Position numbers and translations under genes: made by a program. A stretch of DNA of 64,000 nt, from the NCBI GenBank assembly GCA_013334965.1, contig JAAXWO010000007.1, positions 91,799-155,798 on the forward strand, in the 5' to 3' direction. The notes beneath the pieces were generated by a model. It saw only the letters and a list, made by a program, of their open reading frames with translations, searched no databases and was not told where the DNA came from. This stretch comes from Chlorobiaceae bacterium (GTDB taxonomy: Bacteria; Bacteroidota; Chlorobiia; Chlorobiales; Chlorobiaceae). Shown piece by piece: positions 56,552-64,000 of the stretch (positions within the stretch are counted from its first letter, which is position 1; each line of letters opens with the position of its first letter).

Positions 56552-57322
56552 ATGAATACCCATAACGGAATATCTCCACTCTACCCATCCGTTTTCAGGG
56601 ACGTTCCGGAACTTGTCGGCCTTCAGACAACCCGGACTGGAGGGACAAGCGACCTGCCGTGGGATTCACTGAACCTCGGGCCACACACCAAAGACCTGAG
56701 CGAGCATATCCGTGAAAACTTCAGACGTCTCTCGGCACACCTGGACATAAGTCCCGATGCAATCATCCTGTCTGAACAGGTTCACGGAACACTCGTCCAC
56801 CAGGCAACCTGTCCCGGGAATGTCAGCGGGTACGATGCGCTCATCACCGACAGGGAGGGCATCTACCTCGGCATTCTCACTGCCGACTGCTATCCTGTCC
56901 TGATGTATGACCGCAGGCTGCGGACCTGTGGCGCCGCCCACGCCGGATGGCAGGGCACCGCCGGGCGCATTTCGGAGATTACCCTCAGGGCCATGGCACG
57001 CGCCTTCGGCACACGCCCGGAAGATTGCCTCGCCTGGATCGGTACCGGCATTTCGCAGGAGCATTACGAAATAGGGGATGACGTGGCACGGCAATTCGAC
57101 GAACGATACCTCAGGCAATCCCCGTCAGGACCGGGTAAGCACCTGCTCGACCTCTCCTCGGCGAACAGGGAGCAGTTGCTTGAAACCGGGATACCGGAAT
57201 CGCAGGTGGAGTGCTCCCCGTTCTGCTCGTGGAGGGATCGGGAGCAGTTCTTCTCCTACCGTCGAGACAACGGATCGACAGGGCGTATGCTCAGCCTCAT
57301 CGGGCTCAGGCCTTCTGGCTGA
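56552..57322 (+). CDS. pgeF: PgeF/YfiH-type polyphenol oxidase (laccase domain)
   Basis: 256 residues. The copper/zinc-binding signature is split over LSEQVHGTLVHQ, ILTADCYPVLMYD and CGAAHAGWQGTAGRI, giving the family His-Cys-His set. Homologues were called polyphenol oxidases or laccases; recent work gives them purine nucleoside cleavage or peptidoglycan-editing roles, so the exact reaction is uncertain. Its end overlaps the convergent small gene at 57306 by 17 bases. Confidence 0.88.
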   Translation: MNTHNGISPLYPSVFRDVPELVGLQTTRTGGTSDLPWDSLNLGPHTKDLSEHIRENFRRLSAHLDISPDAIILSEQVHGTLVHQATCPGNVSGYDALITDREGIYLGILTADCYPVLMYDRRLRTCGAAHAGWQGTAGRISEITLRAMARAFGTRPEDCLAWIGTGISQEHYEIGDDVARQFDERYLRQSPSGPGKHLLDLSSANREQLLETGIPESQVECSPFCSWRDREQFFSYRRDNGSTGRMLSLIGLRPSG

Positions 57323-57515
57323 GCCCCCTTACAGCGACGAGCATGGTGCCGAGTTTTTCCTCAAGACCGTTGAGAAGCGCCAGTTCTTCTGACGACAGAT
57401 CGTCTGAAACGACGTCGTAGCTGGTAAATGAGAGCAGGGTCTTTCCGAGCTTCTGTTCGAGCGAGCGGATCTCTTCGAGCTGCTCCGGAGTGAGTTTCGA
57501 CAGGCTTGACAACAC
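57306..57515 (-). CDS. Small conserved-looking protein of unknown function
   Basis: 69 residues, helical and acidic (LTPEQLEEIRSLEQKLGKTLL and LSSEELALLNGLEEKLGTML), with an internal repeat of the EQKLG/EEKLG type. A GTG at 57515 is preceded by GGAGG six bases upstream, so it is probably translated. No family is recognised. It converges with pgeF and lies upstream of bchU on the opposite strand. Confidence 0.6.
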   Translation of the reverse strand: MLSSLSKLTPEQLEEIRSLEQKLGKTLLSFTSYDVVSDDLSSEELALLNGLEEKLGTMLVAVRGLSQKA

Positions 57516-57699
57516 GGATCGCCTCCTTTTGTTATGCTGATTGATCGATGCAGCCTTCAGCGCAAAGGATACATGATTTGTTTATCTCACTGTTGATTGA
57601 TACATCTTTTTGGGATAAATTGGTCAGACGTAGTAAAATGCGACGGGACAGCCGTTCCGGCAGCACATCTGTCATATTTAATAAAGACTTTTATCAACA

Positions 57700-58719
57700 A
57701 TGAGCAACAATGACCTCCTGATGTACTACCATCGGGCAAACGAGCTGATTTTCAAGGGCCTTGTCGAGTTCAGCAGCATGAAGGCAGCCATCGAACTCGA
57801 CCTTTTCAGTCACATGACCGGCGCTTCCAAGGATTCCGGCACGCTCGCCACTGAAACGGGCTCCGTTCAGCCCCGTCTCGAAATGCTCCTCGAAACGCTT
57901 CGCCAAATGGGCGTTACGGCACAGAACGACGGGAAATGGTCACTGACGGCTTTTGCTGACTTCATGTTCTCTCCTGAACCGAAAGATCCGAACCTGCATC
58001 AGGCCCCAGTTGCAAAAGCAATGACCTTCCTTGCTGATGACTTCTACATGGGTCTGGCTGATGCCGTCCGTGGCAAAAAGAATTTCAAGGGCCAGGTTCC
58101 CTATCCTCCAATCACCCGCGAGGACAACCTCTATTTCGAAGAGATCCACCGCAGCAACGCACTTTTCGCCATCAAGCTGCTTCTTGAAGAAGCCAGACTC
58201 GACGGCGTTAAATCGCTGGTCGACGTCGGCGGCGGTATCGGCGACATCTCTGCGGCCCTTCTCAAGAAGTTTCCGGAACTGGATTCGACAATCCTCAACC
58301 TGCCGGGCGCCATCGAGCTCGTCAATGAAAATGCCGTTGCAAAAGGGGTTGAAGGTCGCCTGAGGGGAATCGCGGTAGATATCTACAAAGAGTCGTACCC
58401 CGAAACCGAAGCGGTCATGTTCTGCAGGATTCTCTACTCTGCAAACGAACAGCTGAGCACCATCATGTGCAAAAAGGCCTTCGACGCACTCAAACCCGGC
58501 GGCCGCCTGCTGATTCTCGACATGATTATCGACGATGCTGAAAACCCGAACTTCGACTACCTGAGCCACTACATCCTCGGCGCAGGCATGCCGTTCTCGG
58601 TCCTCGGCTTCAAGGAGCAGGCGCGTTACAAGGCTATCCTCGAATCGCTCGGATTCACCGATGTCACCATGGTCAGGAAATACGAGCAGTTGCTCGTCCA
58701 GGCTGTGAAACCGGCTTAA
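57700..58719 (+). CDS. bchU: Bacteriochlorophyllide C-20 methyltransferase BchU
   Basis: SAM-dependent methyltransferase that adds the C-20 methyl group of bacteriochlorophylls c and e in chlorosomes. 339 residues. MSNNDLLMYYHRANELIFKG is the BchU N-terminus; the SAM-binding motif is LVDVGGGIGDISAALLKKFP near residue 174, followed by LILDMIIDDAENPNFDYLSH near residue 268, and the protein ends YEQLLVQAVKPA. The family is otherwise O-methyltransferase-like. It diagnoses a green sulfur bacterium that makes Bchl c or e, since Bchl d strains lack a working copy. It is single on its strand with its own terminator. Confidence 0.96.
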   Translation: MSNNDLLMYYHRANELIFKGLVEFSSMKAAIELDLFSHMTGASKDSGTLATETGSVQPRLEMLLETLRQMGVTAQNDGKWSLTAFADFMFSPEPKDPNLHQAPVAKAMTFLADDFYMGLADAVRGKKNFKGQVPYPPITREDNLYFEEIHRSNALFAIKLLLEEARLDGVKSLVDVGGGIGDISAALLKKFPELDSTILNLPGAIELVNENAVAKGVEGRLRGIAVDIYKESYPETEAVMFCRILYSANEQLSTIMCKKAFDALKPGGRLLILDMIIDDAENPNFDYLSHYILGAGMPFSVLGFKEQARYKAILESLGFTDVTMVRKYEQLLVQAVKPA

Positions 58720-58772
58720 AACGACCTACCGGACACGACAAGGGCAGACTCCCGAAAGGGCGGACAAGAACA

Positions 58773-58806
58773 GCAAAAGGGCTACCTGAAAAGGCAGCCC
58801 TTTTGC
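58773..58806 (+). terminator. Intrinsic terminator after bchU
   Basis: GCAAAAGGGCT at 58773-58783 and its complement at 58796-58806 form an 11-base stem with a 12-base loop; the T residues form part of the right arm. It lies about 55 bases after the bchU stop. The remaining stretch to 59241 contains no gene I can support, only the repeat pair listed separately. Confidence 0.75.
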
Positions 58807-59052
58807 ATTCCCGGAAACTCATGACTTCGGCATGGCATCTTATTGACTTACCTGTTGACTCTCCATCAACGCCACAGAAAAACAACCCCGCACGTTTATC
58901 ACTAACACCGCAGACCCCGGGAGCGAGGCTGTCTCATAATGCCAGTCGACCAGCGGAGGGCAGAAATTCCTGTCCGCCATTAGAGTTCCCGGTAGTCGAT
59001 GAATGTAATGAGGCCGTCGCTTAAGTCAAGATGATGCAAGGTCTTTGAAGTC

Positions 59053-59196
59053 CCGGGAGCGCCAGGCTCCAGCTTGGCATCTTTACGGATAAGCAAAATG
59101 ACTCTGCACCAACGTAAACAGACAACAATTCCACCCATTCATTGCTTAAGTAGAAGTTCGCGTATGAATTGCCGAGCTGGTGCTCGGCGTTCCCAG
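59053..59196. repeat. Inverted pair of REP-like elements
   Basis: CCGGGAGCGCCAGGCTCCAG followed by CTTGGCA (59053-59079) and the inverted partner (59170-59196) agree at about 21 of 27 positions when one is reversed. Each copy is itself partly palindromic (GCCGAGCTGGTGCTCGGC in the second). The paired layout, 90 bases apart in an intergenic gap, is that of a REP/BIME or REPIN unit. It lies just after the end of the giant adhesin gene. Confidence 0.65.
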
Positions 59197-59241
59197 GGGG
59201 AGGCCGCTTTTCGTCTGATTTTCCATAGGCAACGTCACCCA

Positions 59242-62200
59242 TTATTGCTCTTCATCATTCGGGGCCGTGTAACCAGCCATCACGACTACCGGCGGAGGCG
59301 GTTCTGTCGATAGCACATGACCCCTGCGTGATTCGAAGGCTGTGTTTATGAACAGGACCTCGCTCATCATACGGCCATCAACCTGACGGGTCATATTCGC
59401 CACATCAGGGAACTCTATACTTTTGATGGTGCCATAATGTGTGCCCCCTGCCAGCGTATAGTCTGCCCCCATGCCGCCATTGTGACCGTCCGTCAACCTC
59501 AGATCACCAATACTCAGTGCCTGTCTGACGTCCAGATCAGTACGGGAGGCAACGGTTCCCGTTCCTGTAAGAATCAGCTTCTCCGCCCCTATCCCGTCGA
59601 CAACCCCATGGTCACCGAAATCTGAAGCAACGAACCGGGTGTTGCCGTCATAATATTTGCTGCCATCGAGATGTATGACTTTGGGATTGATGGTTACCGT
59701 ATTGTTCACCGTTGCGGCCGTCAGGTCTGGCAGCCTGTAGTCGCTGGCAAAGCCACGGTCACCATCTGCAAGGGTGATCGTCTTCACATACCGGCCCGTC
59801 AGCACGTGCGGGTCGTTCGACGACGCATCCGTGTATCTCAGGTCCTCTTCGCCGACAATGTTTCTGAACACCACATGACCCGTCAGGCCTGTCGTGCCGT
59901 CATAACCTTTCTCCGCAACCAGCCCCACCTCCCTCGGGTTGATCGTCACCATGTTCGAGTCGCTTGCAGCCGTCAGATCCGGCAATGCGTAGTCGCTGGC
60001 AAAACCCCGGTCACCATCGGCAAGGGTGATCGTCTTCACATACCGGCCCGTCAGCACGTGCGAGTCGTTCGACGTCGCATCAGTGTACCTCATATCCTCT
60101 TCGCCGACAAGGCTGCTGAACACCACATGGCCCGTCAGGCCTGTCGAGCCGTCATACTCTTTCTCCGCAACCAACCCCACCTCCCTCGGGTTGATCGTCA
60201 CCTTGTTGGCTTCGCTTGCTGCGTCAACTGCCGGAAGCCTGTAGTCGCTGGCAAAGCCCCGGTCACCATCGGCAAGAGTGATCGTCTTCACATACCGGCC
60301 CGTCAGCACATGCGGGTCGTTCGACGTCGCATCCGAGTACCTCAGATCCTCTTCGCCGACAAGGTTTCTGAACACCACATGACCTGTCAAGCCAGTCGTG
60401 CCGTCATAACCTTTCTCAGCGACAAGACCCACCTCCCTCGGGTTGATCGTCACCCTGTTGGCGTCGCTTGCGGAATCGAGAGCTGGAAGCTTGTAGTCGC
60501 TGGCCAATCCACTGGCACCATCCGCAAGAGTGATCGTCTTCACATACCGGCCCGTCAACACATGCGCATCGTTCGACGTTGCTTCGCTGTATCTCAGGTC
60601 CTCTTCGCCGACAAGGTTTCTGAACACCACATGGCCTGTCAGGCCTGTCGAGCCGTCATAACCTTTCTCTGCGACCAGACCTACCTCCCTCGGGTTGATC
60701 GTCACCTTGTTGGCTTCGCTTGCGGCCGTCAGGTCCGGCAACGCGTAGTCGCTGGCAAAGCCTCGATCACCATCGGCAAGGGTGATCGTCTTCACATACC
60801 GGCCCGTCAGCACGTGCGGGTCGTTCGACGTCGCATCAGTGTATCTCAGGTCCTCTTCGCCCACAAGGTTTCTGAACACCACATGGCCCGTCAGGCCTGT
60901 CGATCCGTCGTACTCTTTCTCTGCGACCAGCCCCACCTCCCTCGGACTGATCGTCACCATGTTGGCTTCGCTTGTGGCCGTCAGATCCGGCAATGCGTAG
61001 TCGCTGGCAAAGCCACGGTCACCATCGGCAAGGGTGATCGTCTTCACATACCGGCCCGTCAGCACATGCGGGTCGTTCGACGTCGCATCCGTGTATCTCA
61101 GGTCCTCTTCTCCCACAAGGTTGCTGAACACCACGTGGCCCGTCAGGCCTGTCGAGCCGTCATACTCCTTCTCCGCGACAAGACCCACCTCCCTCGGGCC
61201 GATCGTCGCACCGGTAGCGATTGTTGTTCCCGGTTCATTGCCGATTGTTACCAACTGGTAATCGCTGCTCAATGAACCGTTCGTTCCGGTCACGCCAATG
61301 ATCTCTACTCCGCTCAACGACAGTGTATTCGCTTCACCAACGTGGCTGCTGTTGTATTTTGCACTGCCGTATTTCAGATCAGCCGACGTGTCTCCCGCCA
61401 GGAATCCCGTGAGACTCCATATCGGCGAAAAATCAGACGGCGCACCATCATTCCCGTCGTAGACTTTCGTGACGTTCATGTTATTCAATCCCACCGTCAA
61501 TAACCTGGGATCGATCGTCAACGTGCCTCCGGCATAAATGATGTCATAACCCTGCTGGTCCGAATACAGGCCGCTCAGGGTAATCGCATTTGGATAGGAA
61601 CCAGCATGTACTTTATCCTGGTGACCGTACATACAGACCAGTTCCCCGAACAGATGTGAATCGGAAGTCGGATAGGAGGGAACGCCATCGGCGACACCAT
61701 AGGTATATGGTTGTCCGTCGTAGGTCTTGACCGGGTTGTTGGCCGTAATGGTCAGCGGGGTAAGGAAAGAACGCAACAGCGGATAGGTTTCCCCCTCATA
61801 GATCCGCCACACCGCGTTTGAGCCGCCCGTATCGGCCATATCCCACCCGACGAAGTTGTTTTTCTTCTTCATCTCGGCTGTGGTGAGCCCTGTCCCGCCA
61901 GAACTTGATGACTGACCGGACGTCTCCTTATCCCAGTAGGAATTGGTGACCGTGCCCTCACTGACCCCCACAAGACCGCTCACGTGGCGGGATCCTTTTC
62001 CCACGTCTGCAGTTACCAAGCCTGTGCTGTAACAATTGGTTATGTTACCATAATTACGTCCTACCAGACCGCCGGTTTGATAGCCGTAGCTTGCCGAGGC
62101 AGTGCTGTAGCAATTGCTGATCGTACCATTATTCTGCCCTACCAGACCACCGGCGTCAGCTTCTGCTGTTACTGAACCTATACTGTAGCAATTGGTGATC

Positions 62201-64000
62201 GTGCCGTAATTGTTCCCCACAAGGCCTCCGGAATAAGTGCCGTATCTTGTCTGAGTGTTTCGTCCTACAGAACCGCCACTGGAGCAATTGGTAATCGTGC
62301 CGTAATTTATCCCAACAAGGCCTCCAATACAGAAATCACCATTCACGTTCACATTGTCAAGATGCAGGTCATGGATGTTCGCATTACGTACTTCATCAAA
62401 GAATCCGGTAAATACGTTTCGTAAGTTAGAAATGGAAAGATTTGACACAACCTTACCTGCACCGTCAAACTCCTTGGCTGAAAAATAGGGAATGTGCAGG
62501 TCGGGATAGTCTGTCAGGTTAATGTCGTTGGCAAGCCTGAATTTCAGTCCACTCACATCGGCAAAACCGAGAAGGTTCTTCAGATCATTCACGCTGCTCA
62601 ACAGGTAATAGTCGCCGTCCTTTGTAAAGTAGTGGCCAATATCGAGCGACTTTCCGTGATCCATCCAATCCTTATACTGCTCTGGATACAATACGCCAAT
62701 CGTGATCCCAGACGTTTTGATATCGTTGGAGTTTTTAATGGTTACGCTCGATATGTCGTAATGAGAATTGGTAATTACGCCACTATTTACCCCCACCAGC
62801 CCACCAACGCAACCGCTGCCCTTAACAGTAACATCAGCGATGAAACTATCTCTAACATTACCACCGTTGCTTCCAACAAGACCGCCGATATAATCTGTTC
62901 CCGTCACCGAAGTGCCTGTGCTTGAGCAATTGGTGATCGTGCCGGTATTGTACCCAACAAAACCGCTGACATCCTGAGATCCAATCACCGACGTGCCTGT
63001 GACAGTGCAATTGATGATTGTGCCGGTATTGTAACCCACAAAACCTCCGACAGCGCTATTGCCGGTCACCGACGTGCCCGTGAATGAGCAATCGCTGATC
63101 GTGCCGGTATTAAACCCAACAAGACCACCCGAATACCCACCATTAACAGCGCTTGTTCCTATGACAAAACAATTGGTGATCGTGCCGGAATTTTGCCCAA
63201 CAAGACCTCCGACAAAATCTCGGCCTCTTATATTTATGCTATCCAGGACGACATTACTGATTCTTGCACCACTCGAAACATAGCCAAACAGGCCAATGTA
63301 ATTTGTACCTCCTCGATTGATCGTAAGCCCGGTGATCGTGTGCCCCAAACCATCGAAAGTACCGGTGAACATCCTATTATTTTTGCTACTTATATAATAG
63401 CCGATGGGGGCAAACCCCGCCCTGGAGTTCCATGCCGACGTGGAAGTTGCATCGATATTTGCGGCCAACTGGTAATTCTTGTCCTGCATGCCGCTGCTGG
63501 CTATCCCCTGAAGGCCATAGATATCGGCAATCTCGTAAGCATTGCCGACTGATCCGTCACCGCCCTGCGCCCTGATGAAGGTGCCTCCGGTGATACGGAA
63601 ATCATTGGCCACAAAGCTCGGAAGAGTGGGGCCGACCTGATTCCATGTTCCACTGGCAAGGGTATAGATTCCGACATTGATGCCTGCGGTATCGGTTATG
63701 AAACCTGTCGTTCCGGCGCCGAGGTTCAATCCGCCACTCGTTGCGGTAATATCTGCGCTGATATTGATATTGCGTTCGGCTCTCAGCGTCAAGGTGTTGG
63801 CTGTAGTCCAGCTCAACGCATCGTTCACGAAGATGTCGCCATGGGTATCAGCGCCCGAGTGCCCCATTGTCGTCGTGCTGATAGTGACGTTCGAGGTATT
63901 GAGCCAGCCGCTGACCTCCTCACCTGTGGCGTCTCCACCCGATGCCGCAATGGTGTAGTCGTTCGGGTCGATCAGCCAGGTGCCGGTACTGCCGCCGGTT
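59242..64000 (-). CDS. Giant repetitive surface protein, filamentous-haemagglutinin type (partial)
   Basis: The frame is open at the right edge, so the N-terminus is missing; 1,585 residues are visible. The visible N-terminal part (STGTWLIDPNDYTIAASGGD) matches the TPS-type haemagglutinin activation region. Two blocks of GLUG repeats (GGLVGQNSGTITNCF-like) follow around 61930-62340 and 62760-63290. MBG-type segments (PVKTYDGQPYTYG) come next, then six near-identical 84-residue YDG-like repeats with a seventh divergent one. The C-terminus (STEPPPPVVVMAGYTAPNDEEQ) has no membrane barrel, so export by a two-partner TpsB partner is likely. It is probably a cell-surface adhesin. Confidence 0.85.
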   Translation of the reverse strand, partial: TGGSTGTWLIDPNDYTIAASGGDATGEEVSGWLNTSNVTISTTTMGHSGADTHGDIFVNDALSWTTANTLTLRAERNINISADITATSGGLNLGAGTTGFITDTAGINVGIYTLASGTWNQVGPTLPSFVANDFRITGGTFIRAQGGDGSVGNAYEIADIYGLQGIASSGMQDKNYQLAANIDATSTSAWNSRAGFAPIGYYISSKNNRMFTGTFDGLGHTITGLTINRGGTNYIGLFGYVSSGARISNVVLDSINIRGRDFVGGLVGQNSGTITNCFVIGTSAVNGGYSGGLVGFNTGTISDCSFTGTSVTGNSAVGGFVGYNTGTIINCTVTGTSVIGSQDVSGFVGYNTGTITNCSSTGTSVTGTDYIGGLVGSNGGNVRDSFIADVTVKGSGCVGGLVGVNSGVITNSHYDISSVTIKNSNDIKTSGITIGVLYPEQYKDWMDHGKSLDIGHYFTKDGDYYLLSSVNDLKNLLGFADVSGLKFRLANDINLTDYPDLHIPYFSAKEFDGAGKVVSNLSISNLRNVFTGFFDEVRNANIHDLHLDNVNVNGDFCIGGLVGINYGTITNCSSGGSVGRNTQTRYGTYSGGLVGNNYGTITNCYSIGSVTAEADAGGLVGQNNGTISNCYSTASASYGYQTGGLVGRNYGNITNCYSTGLVTADVGKGSRHVSGLVGVSEGTVTNSYWDKETSGQSSSSGGTGLTTAEMKKKNNFVGWDMADTGGSNAVWRIYEGETYPLLRSFLTPLTITANNPVKTYDGQPYTYGVADGVPSYPTSDSHLFGELVCMYGHQDKVHAGSYPNAITLSGLYSDQQGYDIIYAGGTLTIDPRLLTVGLNNMNVTKVYDGNDGAPSDFSPIWSLTGFLAGDTSADLKYGSAKYNSSHVGEANTLSLSGVEIIGVTGTNGSLSSDYQLVTIGNEPGTTIATGATIGPREVGLVAEKEYDGSTGLTGHVVFSNLVGEEDLRYTDATSNDPHVLTGRYVKTITLADGDRGFASDYALPDLTATSEANMVTISPREVGLVAEKEYDGSTGLTGHVVFRNLVGEEDLRYTDATSNDPHVLTGRYVKTITLADGDRGFASDYALPDLTAASEANKVTINPREVGLVAEKGYDGSTGLTGHVVFRNLVGEEDLRYSEATSNDAHVLTGRYVKTITLADGASGLASDYKLPALDSASDANRVTINPREVGLVAEKGYDGTTGLTGHVVFRNLVGEEDLRYSDATSNDPHVLTGRYVKTITLADGDRGFASDYRLPAVDAASEANKVTINPREVGLVAEKEYDGSTGLTGHVVFSSLVGEEDMRYTDATSNDSHVLTGRYVKTITLADGDRGFASDYALPDLTAASDSNMVTINPREVGLVAEKGYDGTTGLTGHVVFRNIVGEEDLRYTDASSNDPHVLTGRYVKTITLADGDRGFASDYRLPDLTAATVNNTVTINPKVIHLDGSKYYDGNTRFVASDFGDHGVVDGIGAEKLILTGTGTVASRTDLDVRQALSIGDLRLTDGHNGGMGADYTLAGGTHYGTIKSIEFPDVANMTRQVDGRMMSEVLFINTAFESRRGHVLSTEPPPPVVVMAGYTAPNDEEQ
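59689..61200. repeat. Six 252-base tandem repeats (YDG-type) in the surface protein
   Basis: The junction CCCTCGGGTT or a close form recurs at 59931, 60183, 60435 and 60687, with variants at 60939 and 61191, a 252-base period. Each unit encodes an 84-residue module starting PREVGLVAEKxYDG. Copies differ by few residues, mostly in the last third, showing recent duplication or conversion. The opposite strand also stays open across this array only because of the repeat composition. Confidence 0.93.

Noticed and set aside
58840..59050. Gene remnant between bchU terminator and repeat pair
   Set aside because: Short frames here have no ribosome binding site and no recognisable peptide.
59671..61275. 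534-codon plus-strand frame opposite the 252-base repeats
   Set aside because: It is antisense to the surface-protein repeats, stays open because of their composition, and codes for repeats of the same period with no known domain.

Overview
The window looks like chromosome of a green sulfur bacterium (Chlorobiales; Chlorobium/Chlorobaculum/Prosthecochloris type). The best marker is bchU (57700-58719), the bacteriochlorophyllide C-20 methyltransferase of chlorosome pigment synthesis, which implies bacteriochlorophyll c or e rather than d. A SoxYZ pair, a SdhCAB complex with a one-subunit cytochrome b, FeoAB, a complete biotin operon and part of an F-type ATP synthase fit the same picture. Most of the window is GC-rich, compact housekeeping DNA with many ATGA-type gene overlaps.

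Layout. 1-4900: prmA, a Ppx/GppA-family phosphatase, a THUMP-like methyltransferase and an acyl-CoA ligase. 5000-11833: a biotin operon read on the minus strand (birA-bioB-bioF-bioG-bioC-bioD-bioA), preceded by a near-canonical BirA operator, so BirA probably both ligates biotin and represses the operon. 11934-19800: an AMIN/amidase_3 cell-wall amidase, topA, feoBA, a HIT protein and a small lipoprotein. 19979-26630: sdhCAB, a cyclase-family hydrolase, an isolated soxYZ pair, a PagL-like outer-membrane protein and an alpha/beta hydrolase. 26815-28088: RlpA and a YecA/SEC-C protein.

28136-44174 is a 16-kb defence island transcribed as one closely coupled minus-strand operon. It is a type I restriction-modification locus (hsdM, a second frameshifted hsdM, hsdS, hsdR) whose subunit genes are separated by extra cargo. 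The cargo is two DUF4062 / Schlafen-type ATPase modules, an RloC/PrrC-like AAA ATPase gene split by an in-frame stop just before a putative HEPN-type RNase domain, and, between hsdS and hsdR, a retron-like reverse transcriptase preceded by a phosphoribosyltransferase-like plus winged-helix effector. The 3' end of the effector gene is packed with hairpins and is the best candidate for the retron msr-msd RNA. The middle of the island is visibly AT-richer than its flanks. This is the most unusual part of the window.

44410-58806: a small transaldolase, a deoxyhypusine-synthase-like protein, the SRP RNA, trpS-HAD-argS, nadD-bamD, tRNA-Ala(CGC), the ATP synthase operon atpZ-atpI-like-atpB-atpE-atpF-atpH (no atpA/G/D/C here), galE, pgeF and bchU. 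59242 to the right edge is the C-terminal 1.6 kilo-residues of a giant repetitive surface protein with GLUG and YDG/MBG-type repeats; its N-terminus lies outside the window.
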